Assembly (NCBI GenBank): GCA_902528375.1
Contig: CABZSS010000007.1
Span: 1 to 44,985 of the forward strand
Reading direction: 5' to 3'
From: an uncultured Pelagibacteraceae bacterium
Lineage (GTDB): Bacteria; Pseudomonadota; Alphaproteobacteria; Pelagibacterales; Pelagibacteraceae
DNA length: 44,985 bases
Below the pieces are notes generated by a model that saw only the letters and a program-made list of their open reading frames with translations, ran no database searches and was not told where the DNA came from. The translations under genes and the position numbers were made by a program. This document shows, piece by piece, positions 1 to 10,890 of this stretch (within the stretch, counting starts at the first letter, position 1; every line of letters begins with the position of its first letter).

Positions 1-1
1 A

Positions 2-547
2 AAAGCACAAAAATTGAAAACAATCGATGACAATTCTATCGACATTGTCCTGTGTCATTGGGCTTTAACATTGATGGACCCGATATTACCAGTGTTAGAC
101 GAAATCAGACGAGTTTTAACTTCAGAAGGTCGGTTTGTAGCACTAGTTGATGGGCCAATGAATGCAGCACCTAATTATAAGGAAGTACACGATTTAATTT
201 ATAGCTATGTACAAAAAGAGATACCTAATTATGGAGAGATTGATTTAGGTGATCCAAGAATACGAGGATCAGAAAGCCTAAGTAATCTTATACATAAAGC
301 TTTCCCAGAAGCAAAAGTATATATCGAAACAAATGTTGTATCTATGGAGGGACCTGCTATTCAAGTGGCTGAAATTGCAGCAGGATTTTTCTATGCTGCA
401 TTTGTTCTAAAGCCGGAGAGCAGAAAATTTATGATCACAAATTTATCTGAACTTTTAGCAATATCCAAACAAAGTACTGACACGCAAAGACAAGGGCGAT
501 TTTCAATGCCAATTAACCGCCTTTTAGTTGTCCCTAACATAAAATGA
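2..547 (+). CDS. SAM-dependent methyltransferase, 3' part only
   Basis: The reading frame is open to the left edge, so the N-terminus, including the glycine-rich SAM-binding motif I, lies outside the window; a TTG at 14 is probably internal. The visible part starts in the region after motif I (IDIVLCHWAL, then a VLTSEGRFVAL segment), the usual layout of class I (Rossmann-like) methyltransferases of the type 11/25 kind, where a beta-strand with an acidic residue is followed by a helix and the L..GG.. motif. The substrate cannot be read from this part. Its stop overlaps the ATG of the EgtD-like gene by four bases (ATGA), which implies co-translation and perhaps a shared pathway around histidine betaine or thiol-histidines. 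That link is inference. Confidence 0.75.
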   Translation, partial: KAQKLKTIDDNSIDIVLCHWALTLMDPILPVLDEIRRVLTSEGRFVALVDGPMNAAPNYKEVHDLIYSYVQKEIPNYGEIDLGDPRIRGSESLSNLIHKAFPEAKVYIETNVVSMEGPAIQVAEIAAGFFYAAFVLKPESRKFMITNLSELLAISKQSTDTQRQGRFSMPINRLLVVPNIK

Positions 548-1467
548 AATCATTTTTACAAGAAGTAAGTTTCGGTTTAAGTAAGAAAAATAAGAAGATA
601 AGTTCTAAATGGTTTTATGACTTTAAAGGATCAAAACTTTTTGAAGAAATTACTAAATTGAAAGAATATTACCCAGCACGAACAGAAAGAAAAATTTTAA
701 GAGATAATAAAATTGAAATTGCTAATAAAATAGGTAAGGGTGCGGTTTTAATTGAACCAGGCGCTGGAGATATCAAAAAAATAGAAATTTTTTTAAGTAG
801 CCTAGATAAGCCAAAAAAATACATACCCCTCGATATTTCTGAAGATTATATAATAAAAATATCTCAAAGTTTTAAAAAGAAATTTCCAAAAGTAGCTATT
901 ACTCCCAAAGGATATGATTTCTCAGGAAGTGATAAATTACCTTTTAAAATTAATTCATCAGAGAACATAATTATTTTTTTTCCAGGTTCAACCATAGGTA
1001 ACTTTGAGAAAAAGGATGCTGTAAAATTTTTAAAAATGCTCAAAATAAAATTTAAAGCCAAAAAAATTATCATTGGTGCTGATTTAATTAAAGATATTCC
1101 AACCCTTATTTCTGCTTACAATGACAAAAAAGGCGTAACTGCAAAATTTAACAAAAATATTTTACAAAGGATGAATACCGAATTGGGTACTAATATAAAC
1201 TTAAATTTCTATAAACATTTAGCAATTTATAATAAATCAAAAAAAAGAATTGAGATGAGACTAAGAGCAAAAAAAAATGATAATATCAGAATCAACGGCT
1301 CAAAATATTCAATTAAAAAAAATGAAGAGATTCACACTGAGAATTCTCATAAATACACGATTAAATCTTTCAGAAATTTGGCAAATGAAGCCGGTTGGAA
1401 AGTTAAGAAAACTTGGGTTGATGATAAAAAACTTTTTAGTGTTCATTTTCTTGATCTTGATCTTTAG
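544..1467 (+). CDS. egtD: EgtD-like L-histidine N-alpha-methyltransferase
   Basis: Predicted cytosolic enzyme that trimethylates the alpha-amino group of histidine with three SAM, giving hercynine, the first step of ergothioneine synthesis. The 307 residues match the usual length of this family (about 320). Visible hallmarks: SKWFYD and EYYPARTE near residues 21-47, SAM site EPGAGD at 71-76, DISE at 97-100, GSTIGN at 148-153, AYNDKKGVTAKFN at 191-203 and the HTENSHKYT segment at 264-272. By family comparison N153, Y192, E266 and S268 correspond to histidine-binding residues of characterised EgtD. The start overlaps the previous stop by four bases. EgtB is not in view, so the final product could be hercynine or ergothioneine. 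A relative acting on another amine is possible but less likely given the conserved pocket. Confidence 0.85.
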   Translation: MKSFLQEVSFGLSKKNKKISSKWFYDFKGSKLFEEITKLKEYYPARTERKILRDNKIEIANKIGKGAVLIEPGAGDIKKIEIFLSSLDKPKKYIPLDISEDYIIKISQSFKKKFPKVAITPKGYDFSGSDKLPFKINSSENIIIFFPGSTIGNFEKKDAVKFLKMLKIKFKAKKIIIGADLIKDIPTLISAYNDKKGVTAKFNKNILQRMNTELGTNINLNFYKHLAIYNKSKKRIEMRLRAKKNDNIRINGSKYSIKKNEEIHTENSHKYTIKSFRNLANEAGWKVKKTWVDDKKLFSVHFLDLDL

Positions 1468-1556
1468 GTCTAGATATTGCTTTACATTTATTGTATATCA
1501 ACAGAAATAGAGTTGTAAATAAATTACCAATACACTTTTAAATTTTTCATAATGAA

Positions 1557-3512
1557 ATGAAAGTACCAGTACTATTACCGAACATTTTTGATCACCCATT
1601 TACATACACTTCAAAAGAAAAACTAAAAATTGGCGATTATGTAGAAGTGCCTTTTGGTAAAAAAAAAATGATAGGTATTATTTGGGATGATTTTGAGGAA
1701 GAGCCTAAAAGAAAATTTAAAATCAAAGATATCATTAAAAAATTTACAAAAGATCCTTTAGAAAATAAAACAATAAAATTTTTAAACTGGTTTTCTGATT
1801 ATAATATTGTTCCCAAGGGTATGGCGTTAAAACTTCACCTAGTAAATAGTTCTTTAGAAGAAGATTATAAAGCAGACACTTACGATCAGTTTAATAAAAA
1901 ACACCCAACCAAAGATTATAGTCTAAATACTCAGCAAAAAAAAAGTTTATCAGAAATAGAAAAGGGGGATAAAAACTTTAGAGTTCATGTATTACAAGGA
2001 ACTACAGGTTCAGGAAAAACAATAGTTTATTTTAATGCAATTAAAAAAAAACTGAATGAGGGCTATCAATCTTTAATTTTACTTCCAGAAATTGGCCTTA
2101 CAAAAGAATTTGAAAAAAATTTCATTTCTTTTTTTGGTTTTAAACCAGCTATTTGGCATTCATCAGTTACAAAAAAAAATAAAAAGATAATTTGGAGTGG
2201 CTTGAAATTAGGAAAGATTAAAGTTGTTATAGGAGCTAGGTCGGCTTTATTTTTACCTTTTAAGAAGTTAGGTCTTATTACAATAGACGAAGAACACGAC
2301 CAATCTTACAAACAAGATGAGGGTGTAAATTATCATGCTAGAGATATGGCAATATCCAGAGCATCATTTGAAAATATACCTATCAACTTGATATCTGCTG
2401 TTCCATCTATAGAAACTTATAAAAATATTAAAGGAAAAAAGTTTCATTCATCTAGATTAACTGAGCGATTTCGAGATGCAAAGCTGCCGGATTATGAAAT
2501 TATTAAAGTAAAAAAAAGTGAAAAAAAAGGAACATTTATTTCAGAGGAATTAATTAAAAAGGTTAAAGATAATTTATCCAGAAATAATCAGGTTTTATTT
2601 TTTGTAAATAGAAGAGGTTACTCACCCTTTGTGCTGTGTAAAAATTGTTTGAAAACTTTTGACTGTCCTTTTTGTTCAATCAATCTGGTTTATCATAAGA
2701 TAAGAAATAAAGTTTTATGTCACTATTGTGGTTACTCCATGGAAATGGAACGAGACTGCTCTTCAAAGGACTCTAAATGTGATTTTAGCTTTAGTGGTCC
2801 AGGTGTAGAAAAAATACTCGAGGAAATAAAAAAGATTTTTCCTAACAAAAACACTTTAATTTTCTCAAGTGACACCATGAATAAAAAGGACTCATCTTCT
2901 AAAATCCAAGAGATAATAGATAATAAGATTAATATTTTAATTGGTACTCAATTGATTTCAAAAGGGTTTCATTTTCCTAACCTGAATTGTATAATTGTAT
3001 TGGATATTGACTATTCCTCTAGAGGCTACGATTTAAGAAGTGCTGAAAAAACTGTACAACTTTATCACCAATTATCAGGCAGAGCCGGTCGAGAAGGAAA
3101 GCCTTCAACTGTTTATTTTCAAACAATGAATTTTAACTCAGATTATATATCCCAAATAGTAAATCCTGATCCTTATATTTTTTTGGATAAAGAATTAATT
3201 CTGAGGGAAAAGAATTTATTACCTCCTTTTGAGAGATTTATATCAATAATAGTCAGTGCTCAAAATAGTAAAAAATCTGACCAAGTATCATTTGAATTGT
3301 CGGAATTTTTAAAAAAAAACCTTAAGGTTAAGATTCTTGGACCAGTAAATGCTCCGATTTATAAAGTAAGAGGAAATTACAGGAATAGGATTTTATTAAG
3401 ATCTGCAAAGAATATTTTAGCTCAGAAAAACTTAAAAATGGCTCTTAAAAGATTTAATATCCCAAAAGGAATAAAACTTTCAGTTGATGTTGATCCAATA
3501 AATTTCAATTAA
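1557..3512 (+). CDS. priA: Primosomal protein N' (replication restart helicase PriA)
   Basis: Superfamily 2 DNA helicase that reloads the replisome at stalled forks. The 651 residues are shorter than E. coli PriA (about 730) but usual for compact alphaproteobacteria. The N-terminal fork-binding domain is followed by Walker A GTTGSGKT at 148-155 and the DEEH box at 244-247. A zinc module of paired cysteines (CKNC, CPFC, CHYC and a last CSSKDSKC pair) lies at about 360-410. Helicase motifs GTQLISKGFHFPN and QLSGRAGR follow. The ATG at 1557 is used; the ATG at 1552 is out of frame. It lies just upstream of atpH, an arrangement common in alphaproteobacteria, with a 99-base gap. Confidence 0.95.
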   Translation: MKVPVLLPNIFDHPFTYTSKEKLKIGDYVEVPFGKKKMIGIIWDDFEEEPKRKFKIKDIIKKFTKDPLENKTIKFLNWFSDYNIVPKGMALKLHLVNSSLEEDYKADTYDQFNKKHPTKDYSLNTQQKKSLSEIEKGDKNFRVHVLQGTTGSGKTIVYFNAIKKKLNEGYQSLILLPEIGLTKEFEKNFISFFGFKPAIWHSSVTKKNKKIIWSGLKLGKIKVVIGARSALFLPFKKLGLITIDEEHDQSYKQDEGVNYHARDMAISRASFENIPINLISAVPSIETYKNIKGKKFHSSRLTERFRDAKLPDYEIIKVKKSEKKGTFISEELIKKVKDNLSRNNQVLFFVNRRGYSPFVLCKNCLKTFDCPFCSINLVYHKIRNKVLCHYCGYSMEMERDCSSKDSKCDFSFSGPGVEKILEEIKKIFPNKNTLIFSSDTMNKKDSSSKIQEIIDNKINILIGTQLISKGFHFPNLNCIIVLDIDYSSRGYDLRSAEKTVQLYHQLSGRAGREGKPSTVYFQTMNFNSDYISQIVNPDPYIFLDKELILREKNLLPPFERFISIIVSAQNSKKSDQVSFELSEFLKKNLKVKILGPVNAPIYKVRGNYRNRILLRSAKNILAQKNLKMALKRFNIPKGIKLSVDVDPINFN

Positions 3513-3546
3513 CTGTTATTTTTGTGACTTTTTTTAAAGCTCTTAC

Positions 3547-3575
3547 TTGATCGTTACTTGCCTATATGTTAATTA
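3547..3575 (+). promoter_or_regulatory. Weak candidate promoter for the atpHAGDC operon
   Basis: The 99-base gap between priA and atpH contains ACTTGATC (-35 like, TTGATC at 3547-3552) followed after 17 bases by TAATTA at 3570-3575. The -10 match is poor, and TATATG at 3563-3568 has no properly spaced -35. This is the only gap before the operon, so a promoter here is expected, but the exact hexamers are uncertain. Confidence 0.25.
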
Positions 3576-3611
3576 ATCTGAAAATTTATCAGCAATTACA
3601 AAGGATCTAAC

Positions 3612-4160
3612 TTGTCTAATTCCCAAACTAAAGCAACAAACAGTTATTCTCAGTCTTTATTTGAGCTTGCGAAGGAGAATAGTGTGTTAGATGAAATTGA
3701 GGTTCAGGCAAAGTCCATATACAGCGTAATTAAAGACTCTCAGGATTTCTCAACTTTTATAAAAGATCCTACATTCAAACAAGATAAACAGCTTGAGGTT
3801 TTCATTGCAATTTTTGAAAAAATAAAATTGAACAGCTTGTTTATTAAGTTCATTAAATTTCTTATTCATAAAAGAAGAATATTTTTTTTAAAAAATATTT
3901 TAAACGATTTTATCACCTATTGTTCAATTCAAAGAGGAGAAGTTAGAGCTGAACTTGTATCTTCAAAAAAATTAGATAATTCCCAGATAGAAAAAATTAA
4001 AGAGGAAATGACTAAAGACTTTAATTCAAAAATTAACTTAAGTTATAAGGTTGATGAATCATTGCTTGCTGGAGTAAAAATAAAAATTGAAAGTATTATG
4101 ATTGATAACTCTTTAAAGAATAAATTAATGAAAATGAAAAACTCAATGAAGGAAGTATAA
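3612..4160 (+). CDS. atpH: F1F0 ATP synthase subunit delta
   Basis: Peripheral stalk subunit that ties F1 to subunit b of F0. The 182 residues match the family length. The N-terminal six-helix domain begins [13 protein letters not shown], and the C-terminal region contains the family's G(V/I)KI(K/R) turn ([15 protein letters not shown] near residues 155-169). The start is TTG at 3612, chosen because AAGGA at 3601-3605 sits six bases upstream and no ATG lies nearby in frame. It is the first gene of the F1 operon. The F0 genes are absent here, as in most alphaproteobacteria, where they form a separate operon. The stop overlaps the atpA ATG by one base. Confidence 0.93.
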   Translation: MSNSQTKATNSYSQSLFELAKENSVLDEIEVQAKSIYSVIKDSQDFSTFIKDPTFKQDKQLEVFIAIFEKIKLNSLFIKFIKFLIHKRRIFFLKNILNDFITYCSIQRGEVRAELVSSKKLDNSQIEKIKEEMTKDFNSKINLSYKVDESLLAGVKIKIESIMIDNSLKNKLMKMKNSMKEV

Positions 4161-5695
4161 TGGATATTAACCCATCAGAAGTAACAAAAATATTAAAAGA
4201 ACAAATTAAAAAATTTGGAGATAAATCTGAAGTAACAGAAATTGGTCAAGTTTTATCTGTAGGAGACGGAATAGCAAGAATATACGGACTCGACAATGTT
4301 CAAGCCGGTGAGATGGTAGAATTTGCTGATGGTTCTAAAGGTATGGCGTTAAACTTAGAAAGCGATAACGTTGGGGTAGTTATTTTTGGTGATGATAGAG
4401 CAGTTAAAGAAGGTGACACAGTCAAAAGAACTGGAGCGATTGTTGACACACCAGTTGGGAAAGAATTACTTGGAAGAGTTGTTGATGGATTAGGAAACCC
4501 AATAGACGGCAAAGGAGCTTTAGACAAAAGTATTAAACGAAGTAGAGTCGAGGTGAAAGCACCGGGAATTATTCCAAGAAAATCTGTTAGCGAACCAATG
4601 CAAACAGGTTTAAAATCAATTGATAGTTTGGTTCCAATAGGTAGAGGTCAAAGAGAATTAATTATTGGAGATCGTCAAACAGGAAAAACTGCTGTTGCTA
4701 TCGATGCGATAATTAATCAAAAAAAGATAAACGAGTCAGGTGATGAAAAACAAAAACTTTATTGTATTTATGTTGCAATAGGTCAAAAAAGATCAACTGT
4801 TAGACAAATAGAGAAAACTTTAGAAGAGGCTGGAGCTATGGAATATACAACAATTGTTGCGGCAACAGCTTCAGACGCAGCCCCATTACAATTTTTAGCT
4901 CCATACACTGGATGTGCTATGGGTGAATATTTTAGAGACAATGGAATGCATGCTCTAATTATTTATGACGATCTTTCAAAACAGGCAGTAGCCTACAGAC
5001 AAATGTCACTTCTTTTAAGACGTCCTCCAGGAAGAGAGGCATATCCAGGAGACGTTTTTTATTTACACAGTCGATTACTTGAAAGAGCAGCAAAATTAAG
5101 TGACGAACATGGTGGAGGATCATTAACTGCGTTACCAATAATTGAAACTCAAGCAGGAGATGTGTCAGCTTACATACCTACTAACGTAATCTCAATTACT
5201 GATGGACAAATATTTTTAGAGACAGAACTATTCAATCAAGGAATAAGACCTGCAATTAATGTTGGCTTATCAGTTTCAAGGGTAGGATCTTCTGCTCAAA
5301 CAAAAGCTATGAAAAAAGTTTCTGGATCTATGAAACTAGAACTTGCTCAATATAGAGAGATGGCAGCTTTTGCACAGTTTGGATCTGACTTAGATGCATC
5401 AACTCAAAAACTTTTAAATAGAGGAGCAAAATTAACTGAATTATTGAAACAAAAACAATATTCTCCAATGACAGTGGCTGAGCAAGTCATTTCCGTCTTT
5501 TGTGGTGTAAAAGGTCACTTAGACGATATCCAACAAAAAGGTATATCAAAATTTGAGAAAGATATAATTGAGAAATGTAAATCTGAGCAACCAGATTTAA
5601 TAAATTCAATAATTTCATCTGGAAAACTCGAAGAAGAAAATGAGAAAAAATTAACAAGCATTATTTTGGATTTAAAGAAAAATTTTGATAAATAA
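4160..5695 (+). CDS. atpA: F1F0 ATP synthase subunit alpha
   Basis: Non-catalytic nucleotide-binding subunit of the F1 hexamer at the inner membrane. It is 511 residues, the standard length. It has the N-terminal beta-barrel, the P-loop GDRQTGKT at about 170-177, the [33 protein letters not shown] region that carries the conserved arginine-rich interface, and the [17 protein letters not shown] signature of ATPase alpha/beta subunits. It is read through from atpH with a one-base overlap and is followed two bases later by atpG. No oddities were seen. Confidence 0.98.
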   Translation: MDINPSEVTKILKEQIKKFGDKSEVTEIGQVLSVGDGIARIYGLDNVQAGEMVEFADGSKGMALNLESDNVGVVIFGDDRAVKEGDTVKRTGAIVDTPVGKELLGRVVDGLGNPIDGKGALDKSIKRSRVEVKAPGIIPRKSVSEPMQTGLKSIDSLVPIGRGQRELIIGDRQTGKTAVAIDAIINQKKINESGDEKQKLYCIYVAIGQKRSTVRQIEKTLEEAGAMEYTTIVAATASDAAPLQFLAPYTGCAMGEYFRDNGMHALIIYDDLSKQAVAYRQMSLLLRRPPGREAYPGDVFYLHSRLLERAAKLSDEHGGGSLTALPIIETQAGDVSAYIPTNVISITDGQIFLETELFNQGIRPAINVGLSVSRVGSSAQTKAMKKVSGSMKLELAQYREMAAFAQFGSDLDASTQKLLNRGAKLTELLKQKQYSPMTVAEQVISVFCGVKGHLDDIQQKGISKFEKDIIEKCKSEQPDLINSIISSGKLEEENEKKLTSIILDLKKNFDK

Positions 5696-5697
5696 TT

Positions 5698-7992
<2,295 letters not shown>

Positions 7993-7993
<1 letters not shown>

Positions 7994-8385
7994 TGTCAGA
8001 TTCGTTTAACTTGGAAATTGTAAATCCAGAAAAATTATTCCTTTCTTTAGATAATGTATCTGAAGTAGTGGTACCTGCATTTGAAGGTGATATGGGTATT
8101 TTGAAAGATCACATATCTATAATCTCATTTTTAAAACCTGGAATAGTCAAGGTTTTTACAGGTAATGAAAAAAAAGAATTATATGTTGAAGATGGAATTA
8201 TTGAGTTTAGTGAAAATTCTTTATCAATTCTTACCAGCAGAATTATCGATATAAAAGAGATAAAAAAAGACGATTTAAGATCAATAATGAATGAGGCCAA
8301 TGAAGCTTTAAAAGATGAAAATTTAGACGATCAAAAAAGATTTATAGCAAATCAAAAAATTGATGTTTTGAATAGACTCAGTTAA
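7993..8385 (+). CDS. atpC: F1F0 ATP synthase subunit epsilon
   Basis: Rotor subunit that links gamma to the c-ring and can inhibit ATP hydrolysis. It is 130 residues. The N-terminal beta-sandwich is recognisable from FNLEIVNPEKLFLS and the conserved GDMGIL(K)DH(I)S..S.L.PG segment near residues 32-52. The C-terminal helical part (from about residue 85) is present, so the inhibitory helix pair is probably kept. It is the last gene of the operon and its stop is two bases from that of the convergent rppH. No clear terminator hairpin is visible between them. Confidence 0.95.
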
Positions 8386-8386
8386 T

Positions 8387-8863
8387 TTATTTTAAAATAT
8401 CCAACACTTTTTTTTTGACTTCATTATAAACGTCTAATTTGAAATCAACCACATTTTTTGTTATATCTTCAATGTTTATCCATTTCCACTCTATGAACTC
8501 AGGCTTTTTGGTTTTTATATTTATTTCGTTATTACTACCCAGAAATCTCATACAAAACCACTTTTGCATTTGACCTTTGTATTTTCCTTTCCATATAATT
8601 CCTAAAAGATTTTGAGGAAGTAGATAAGTTTGAAAACCGTCCAACTCTTTAATCAATTTAACATTTTTTATACTTGTTTCTTCTTCTAACTCTCTTGTAG
8701 CTGCATCAAGATAGTCCTCATTTTCATCAATTCCACCCTGAGGCATTTGCCAATAATTGTTTGGATTATCTATTCTTTTTGCTACAAAGACTTCGTTATT
8801 TTGATTAAGTAAAACAATGCCCACTCCTTTTCTAAGTGGCAACTTCTTAAATTTGTCAAGCAT
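8387..8863 (-). CDS. rppH: RNA pyrophosphohydrolase (Nudix)
   Basis: Removes pyrophosphate from the 5' triphosphate end of mRNA, starting 5'-end-dependent decay. The 158 residues match alphaproteobacterial RppH/IalA. It begins LRKGVGIVLLN and has the Nudix box GGIDENEDYLDAATRELEEETSI near residues 43-65 with catalytic REL.EE intact. The usual glycine of the box (REUxEExGU) is serine here. The downstream YKGQMQKWF segment is typical for RppH as opposed to other Nudix enzymes. It is the last gene of the long minus-strand run, directly after ctpA with no gap. Confidence 0.92.
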   Translation of the reverse strand: MLDKFKKLPLRKGVGIVLLNQNNEVFVAKRIDNPNNYWQMPQGGIDENEDYLDAATRELEEETSIKNVKLIKELDGFQTYLLPQNLLGIIWKGKYKGQMQKWFCMRFLGSNNEINIKTKKPEFIEWKWINIEDITKNVVDFKLDVYNEVKKKVLDILK

Positions 8864-9991
8864 CTATCCTGCTAAAAGTTTACGTGCAAAATTTAATTGA
8901 TTATCAGTTTCTGTATCAATTCGAAAATCATTTTCTTCTTCTTCAATTGATATATCTGGAGCTACACCAACTTCTGAAATTGATTTTCCTGAAGGTAAAT
9001 AATATTTTGAAATTGTTAGTCTAATTGCTCCCTCATTTTTAAGAGGAATTATTGATTGAACAGAACCTTTGCCATATGTGCTTTCACCAACCAAAACTGC
9101 TCTTTTGTGATCCTTTAATGCTCCCGCAACTATCTCTGAGGCTGAAGCGGATCCATTATTTATTAAAACCACGAGAGTTTTACCATTTATTAAATCTCCA
9201 CTACTTGCAAACCATTTTCTATTTTCACTTTTTTGTCGACCCTTGGTCGATACAATTTCTCCATCTTCAAGAAAAAAATCTGATATTTTAATTGCTTGAG
9301 ATAATAATCCTCCAGGATTATTACGTAAATCAAGGATATAGCTTTCAATTTTTTTATCTCTTTTAAATTTTTTAATCTCAATTTTGATTTGACTACCACT
9401 ATTTTCATTAAATGACGTCAATCTTAAATAACCAATTTTCTTATCATAAGTCTTTGATTTCACTGATGCGATTTGAATAATTTCTCTTGTAATATTGAAT
9501 ATTAATGATTTCTTTTTCCCAACTCTTCTAACTGTAATTTCGATACTACTTCCAACTGGTCCTCTCATTAAATCAACGGCTTCAGTCAATGTCTTTCCTT
9601 GTACCTGCGTGTCATTTATTTTTACTATATAATCACCTGCTTTAACACCAGCTTTGTCAGCTGGAGAATTATCTATTGGAGATATTACTTTTACAACACC
9701 TGCTTCCATTCCAACTTCGATTCCTAATCCCCCAAATTTACCGCTTGTTTCAGTTTCCATTTGTTTAAGATCCTCTGGTGATAAATATGCAGAATATGGG
9801 TCAAGCGATCTTAAGACGCCATCGATTGCAGCATCCATTGCTTCAGCTTGATCTATCTCTTCAACATATTCTTTGTTGACTTTATCAAGCACTTCTCCAA
9901 ATAAATCTACTTTATCGTAAATGTTATCACTATTTGAAAATGCAAGTGTTAACGTATGAAAAATTATAATTATAAAAATAATTATTCTCAT
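8864..9991 (-). CDS. ctpA: Carboxy-terminal processing protease (S41, CtpA)
   Basis: Periplasmic serine protease that trims C-termini of exported proteins and, in several bacteria, controls cell-wall hydrolases. It is 375 residues. A hydrophobic leader at about 3-18 (IIIFIIIIFHTLTLAF) looks like a signal peptide. The PDZ domain is at about 85-165 (GGLGIEVG, GVKAGDYIVKIND). The S41 core carries DLRNNPGGLL at 221-230. Catalytic Ser283 (in NGSASASEI) and Lys308 (in YGKGSVQ) form the Ser-Lys dyad, spaced 25 residues as in Prc. The start overlaps the rsfS stop by one base. A murein hydrolase activator (EnvC type), often the neighbour in alphaproteobacteria, is missing here. Confidence 0.94.
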   Translation of the reverse strand: MRIIIFIIIIFHTLTLAFSNSDNIYDKVDLFGEVLDKVNKEYVEEIDQAEAMDAAIDGVLRSLDPYSAYLSPEDLKQMETETSGKFGGLGIEVGMEAGVVKVISPIDNSPADKAGVKAGDYIVKINDTQVQGKTLTEAVDLMRGPVGSSIEITVRRVGKKKSLIFNITREIIQIASVKSKTYDKKIGYLRLTSFNENSGSQIKIEIKKFKRDKKIESYILDLRNNPGGLLSQAIKISDFFLEDGEIVSTKGRQKSENRKWFASSGDLINGKTLVVLINNGSASASEIVAGALKDHKRAVLVGESTYGKGSVQSIIPLKNEGAIRLTISKYYLPSGKSISEVGVAPDISIEEEENDFRIDTETDNQLNFARKLLAG

Positions 9992-10341
9992 TAAACAATA
10001 ACTTTCTCTTTTGGAATTAACTCAGACCAAATTTTTTCTAATTCATAAAACTTTCTTTTCTCTGGATTAAAAATATGAACTACAATGTCTATTCCATCTA
10101 CTAGTTTCCACTCAGCACTATCTTTTCCCTCAATTTTACAATTTTTTAATCCATTAGTTTTAAACTTTTCCAAAACTTGCTCAGAAAGAGACTGGATATG
10201 TCTAGAAGACGTTCCACTTGCAACAATCATATAGTCAGCTATTGAGGATTTATCTTTAAGATCTATAGATACTATGTCTAAAGCTTTGTTACTATCGAGT
10301 GTTTTGATGATAATTTTTTTTAAGTCTAAGTTTTCGGCCAT
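9991..10341 (-). CDS. rsfS: Ribosome silencing factor RsfS (Iojap/YbeB)
   Basis: Binds ribosomal protein L14 and blocks subunit joining under starvation. It is 116 residues, a normal length. Family marks are the DIVSIDL(K)...IADYMIVASGTSSRH block (about 22-48), the GKDSAEWKLVDGIDIVVHIF segment (about 74-93) and the end R.FYELE.IW. It lies between nadD and ctpA. In most relatives rlmH follows rsfS, but here ctpA follows at once. It is separated from nadD by 15 bases and is probably in the same transcript. Confidence 0.94.
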   Translation of the reverse strand: MAENLDLKKIIIKTLDSNKALDIVSIDLKDKSSIADYMIVASGTSSRHIQSLSEQVLEKFKTNGLKNCKIEGKDSAEWKLVDGIDIVVHIFNPEKRKFYELEKIWSELIPKEKVIV

Positions 10342-10356
10342 TAATTATTTACCTTA

Positions 10357-10890
10357 TCAAATATTTCTTATTTGAGAAGATGAAATATTTACCTTATTAT
10401 AATTTATGTATTTTAGACCCCTTTTTTTTAAGTTCTTATAAGCCACTGATTCCTTTGATCTTTTCTTGTACCCGCTTCTATCAAAAACTAAAATTTTTGC
10501 CAACTTTCCAATTTTAGACCAATTATTCCATTTATGAAAATTTATGAGATTATCAGCTCCCATTATAAAAAAAATTTCGTTACTGCGACTCTTTTTAAAA
10601 AATTTTATAAGCTTAATTGTCTTATTAGATTTAATTTTTTTTTCATAAAAACCCACAGTCACATACTTTGTTTTTTTTGTTAAACTCTTTGCAATTTGAA
10701 CTCTTTTTTTAAGGCTATAAAAACTTTTACTTTTAAAAGGGTTTTTTTCTGTAATAGCCCATACAATTTTGTCTAATTTGAATAATTTTTTAGCTACTTT
10801 AGAAATTTTTAAATGCCCTTTGTGAGCAGGATCAAAAGTTCCGCCAAGAATACCTAGTCTAACTTTTTTTTTAAGATCGTATTTGGCCAT
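10357..10890 (-). CDS. nadD: Nicotinate-nucleotide adenylyltransferase
   Basis: Adenylylates nicotinate mononucleotide to deamido-NAD in NAD synthesis. The nucleotidyltransferase motif GGTFDPAHKGH is at 16-26, FIMGADNLINFHKW follows mid-protein, and the C-terminal ISSSQIR motif corresponds to the family's ISST.IR. It is 177 residues and ends two residues after that motif, so the C-terminal helix seen in most NadD proteins is missing. The ATG at 10890 lies inside proA (20-base overlap). No other ordinary start codon precedes the active site, so the overlap appears real. Confidence 0.9.
   Translation of the reverse strand: MAKYDLKKKVRLGILGGTFDPAHKGHLKISKVAKKLFKLDKIVWAITEKNPFKSKSFYSLKKRVQIAKSLTKKTKYVTVGFYEKKIKSNKTIKLIKFFKKSRSNEIFFIMGADNLINFHKWNNWSKIGKLAKILVFDRSGYKKRSKESVAYKNLKKRGLKYINYNKVNISSSQIRNI

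Noticed and set aside
1277..1510. 77-codon frame overlapping the end of egtD
   Set aside because: It lies in another frame of a well-supported gene, has no recognisable domain and no ribosome binding site.
1468..1556. Promoter or tRNA in the egtD-priA gap
   Set aside because: No cloverleaf arms or T-loop (GTTCRA) sequence; TTGTAT and TGTAAA with 17 bases between them are too weak to report as a promoter.
4300..4527. Antisense open frame inside atpA
   Set aside because: Shadow of the strongly conserved atpA coding sequence; composition typical of a reversed frame (rich in Ser/Pro/Thr).
9190..9408. 72-codon frame within ctpA on the same strand
   Set aside because: Out of frame with the S41 protease core, which is continuous and intact; there is no sign of a frameshift.
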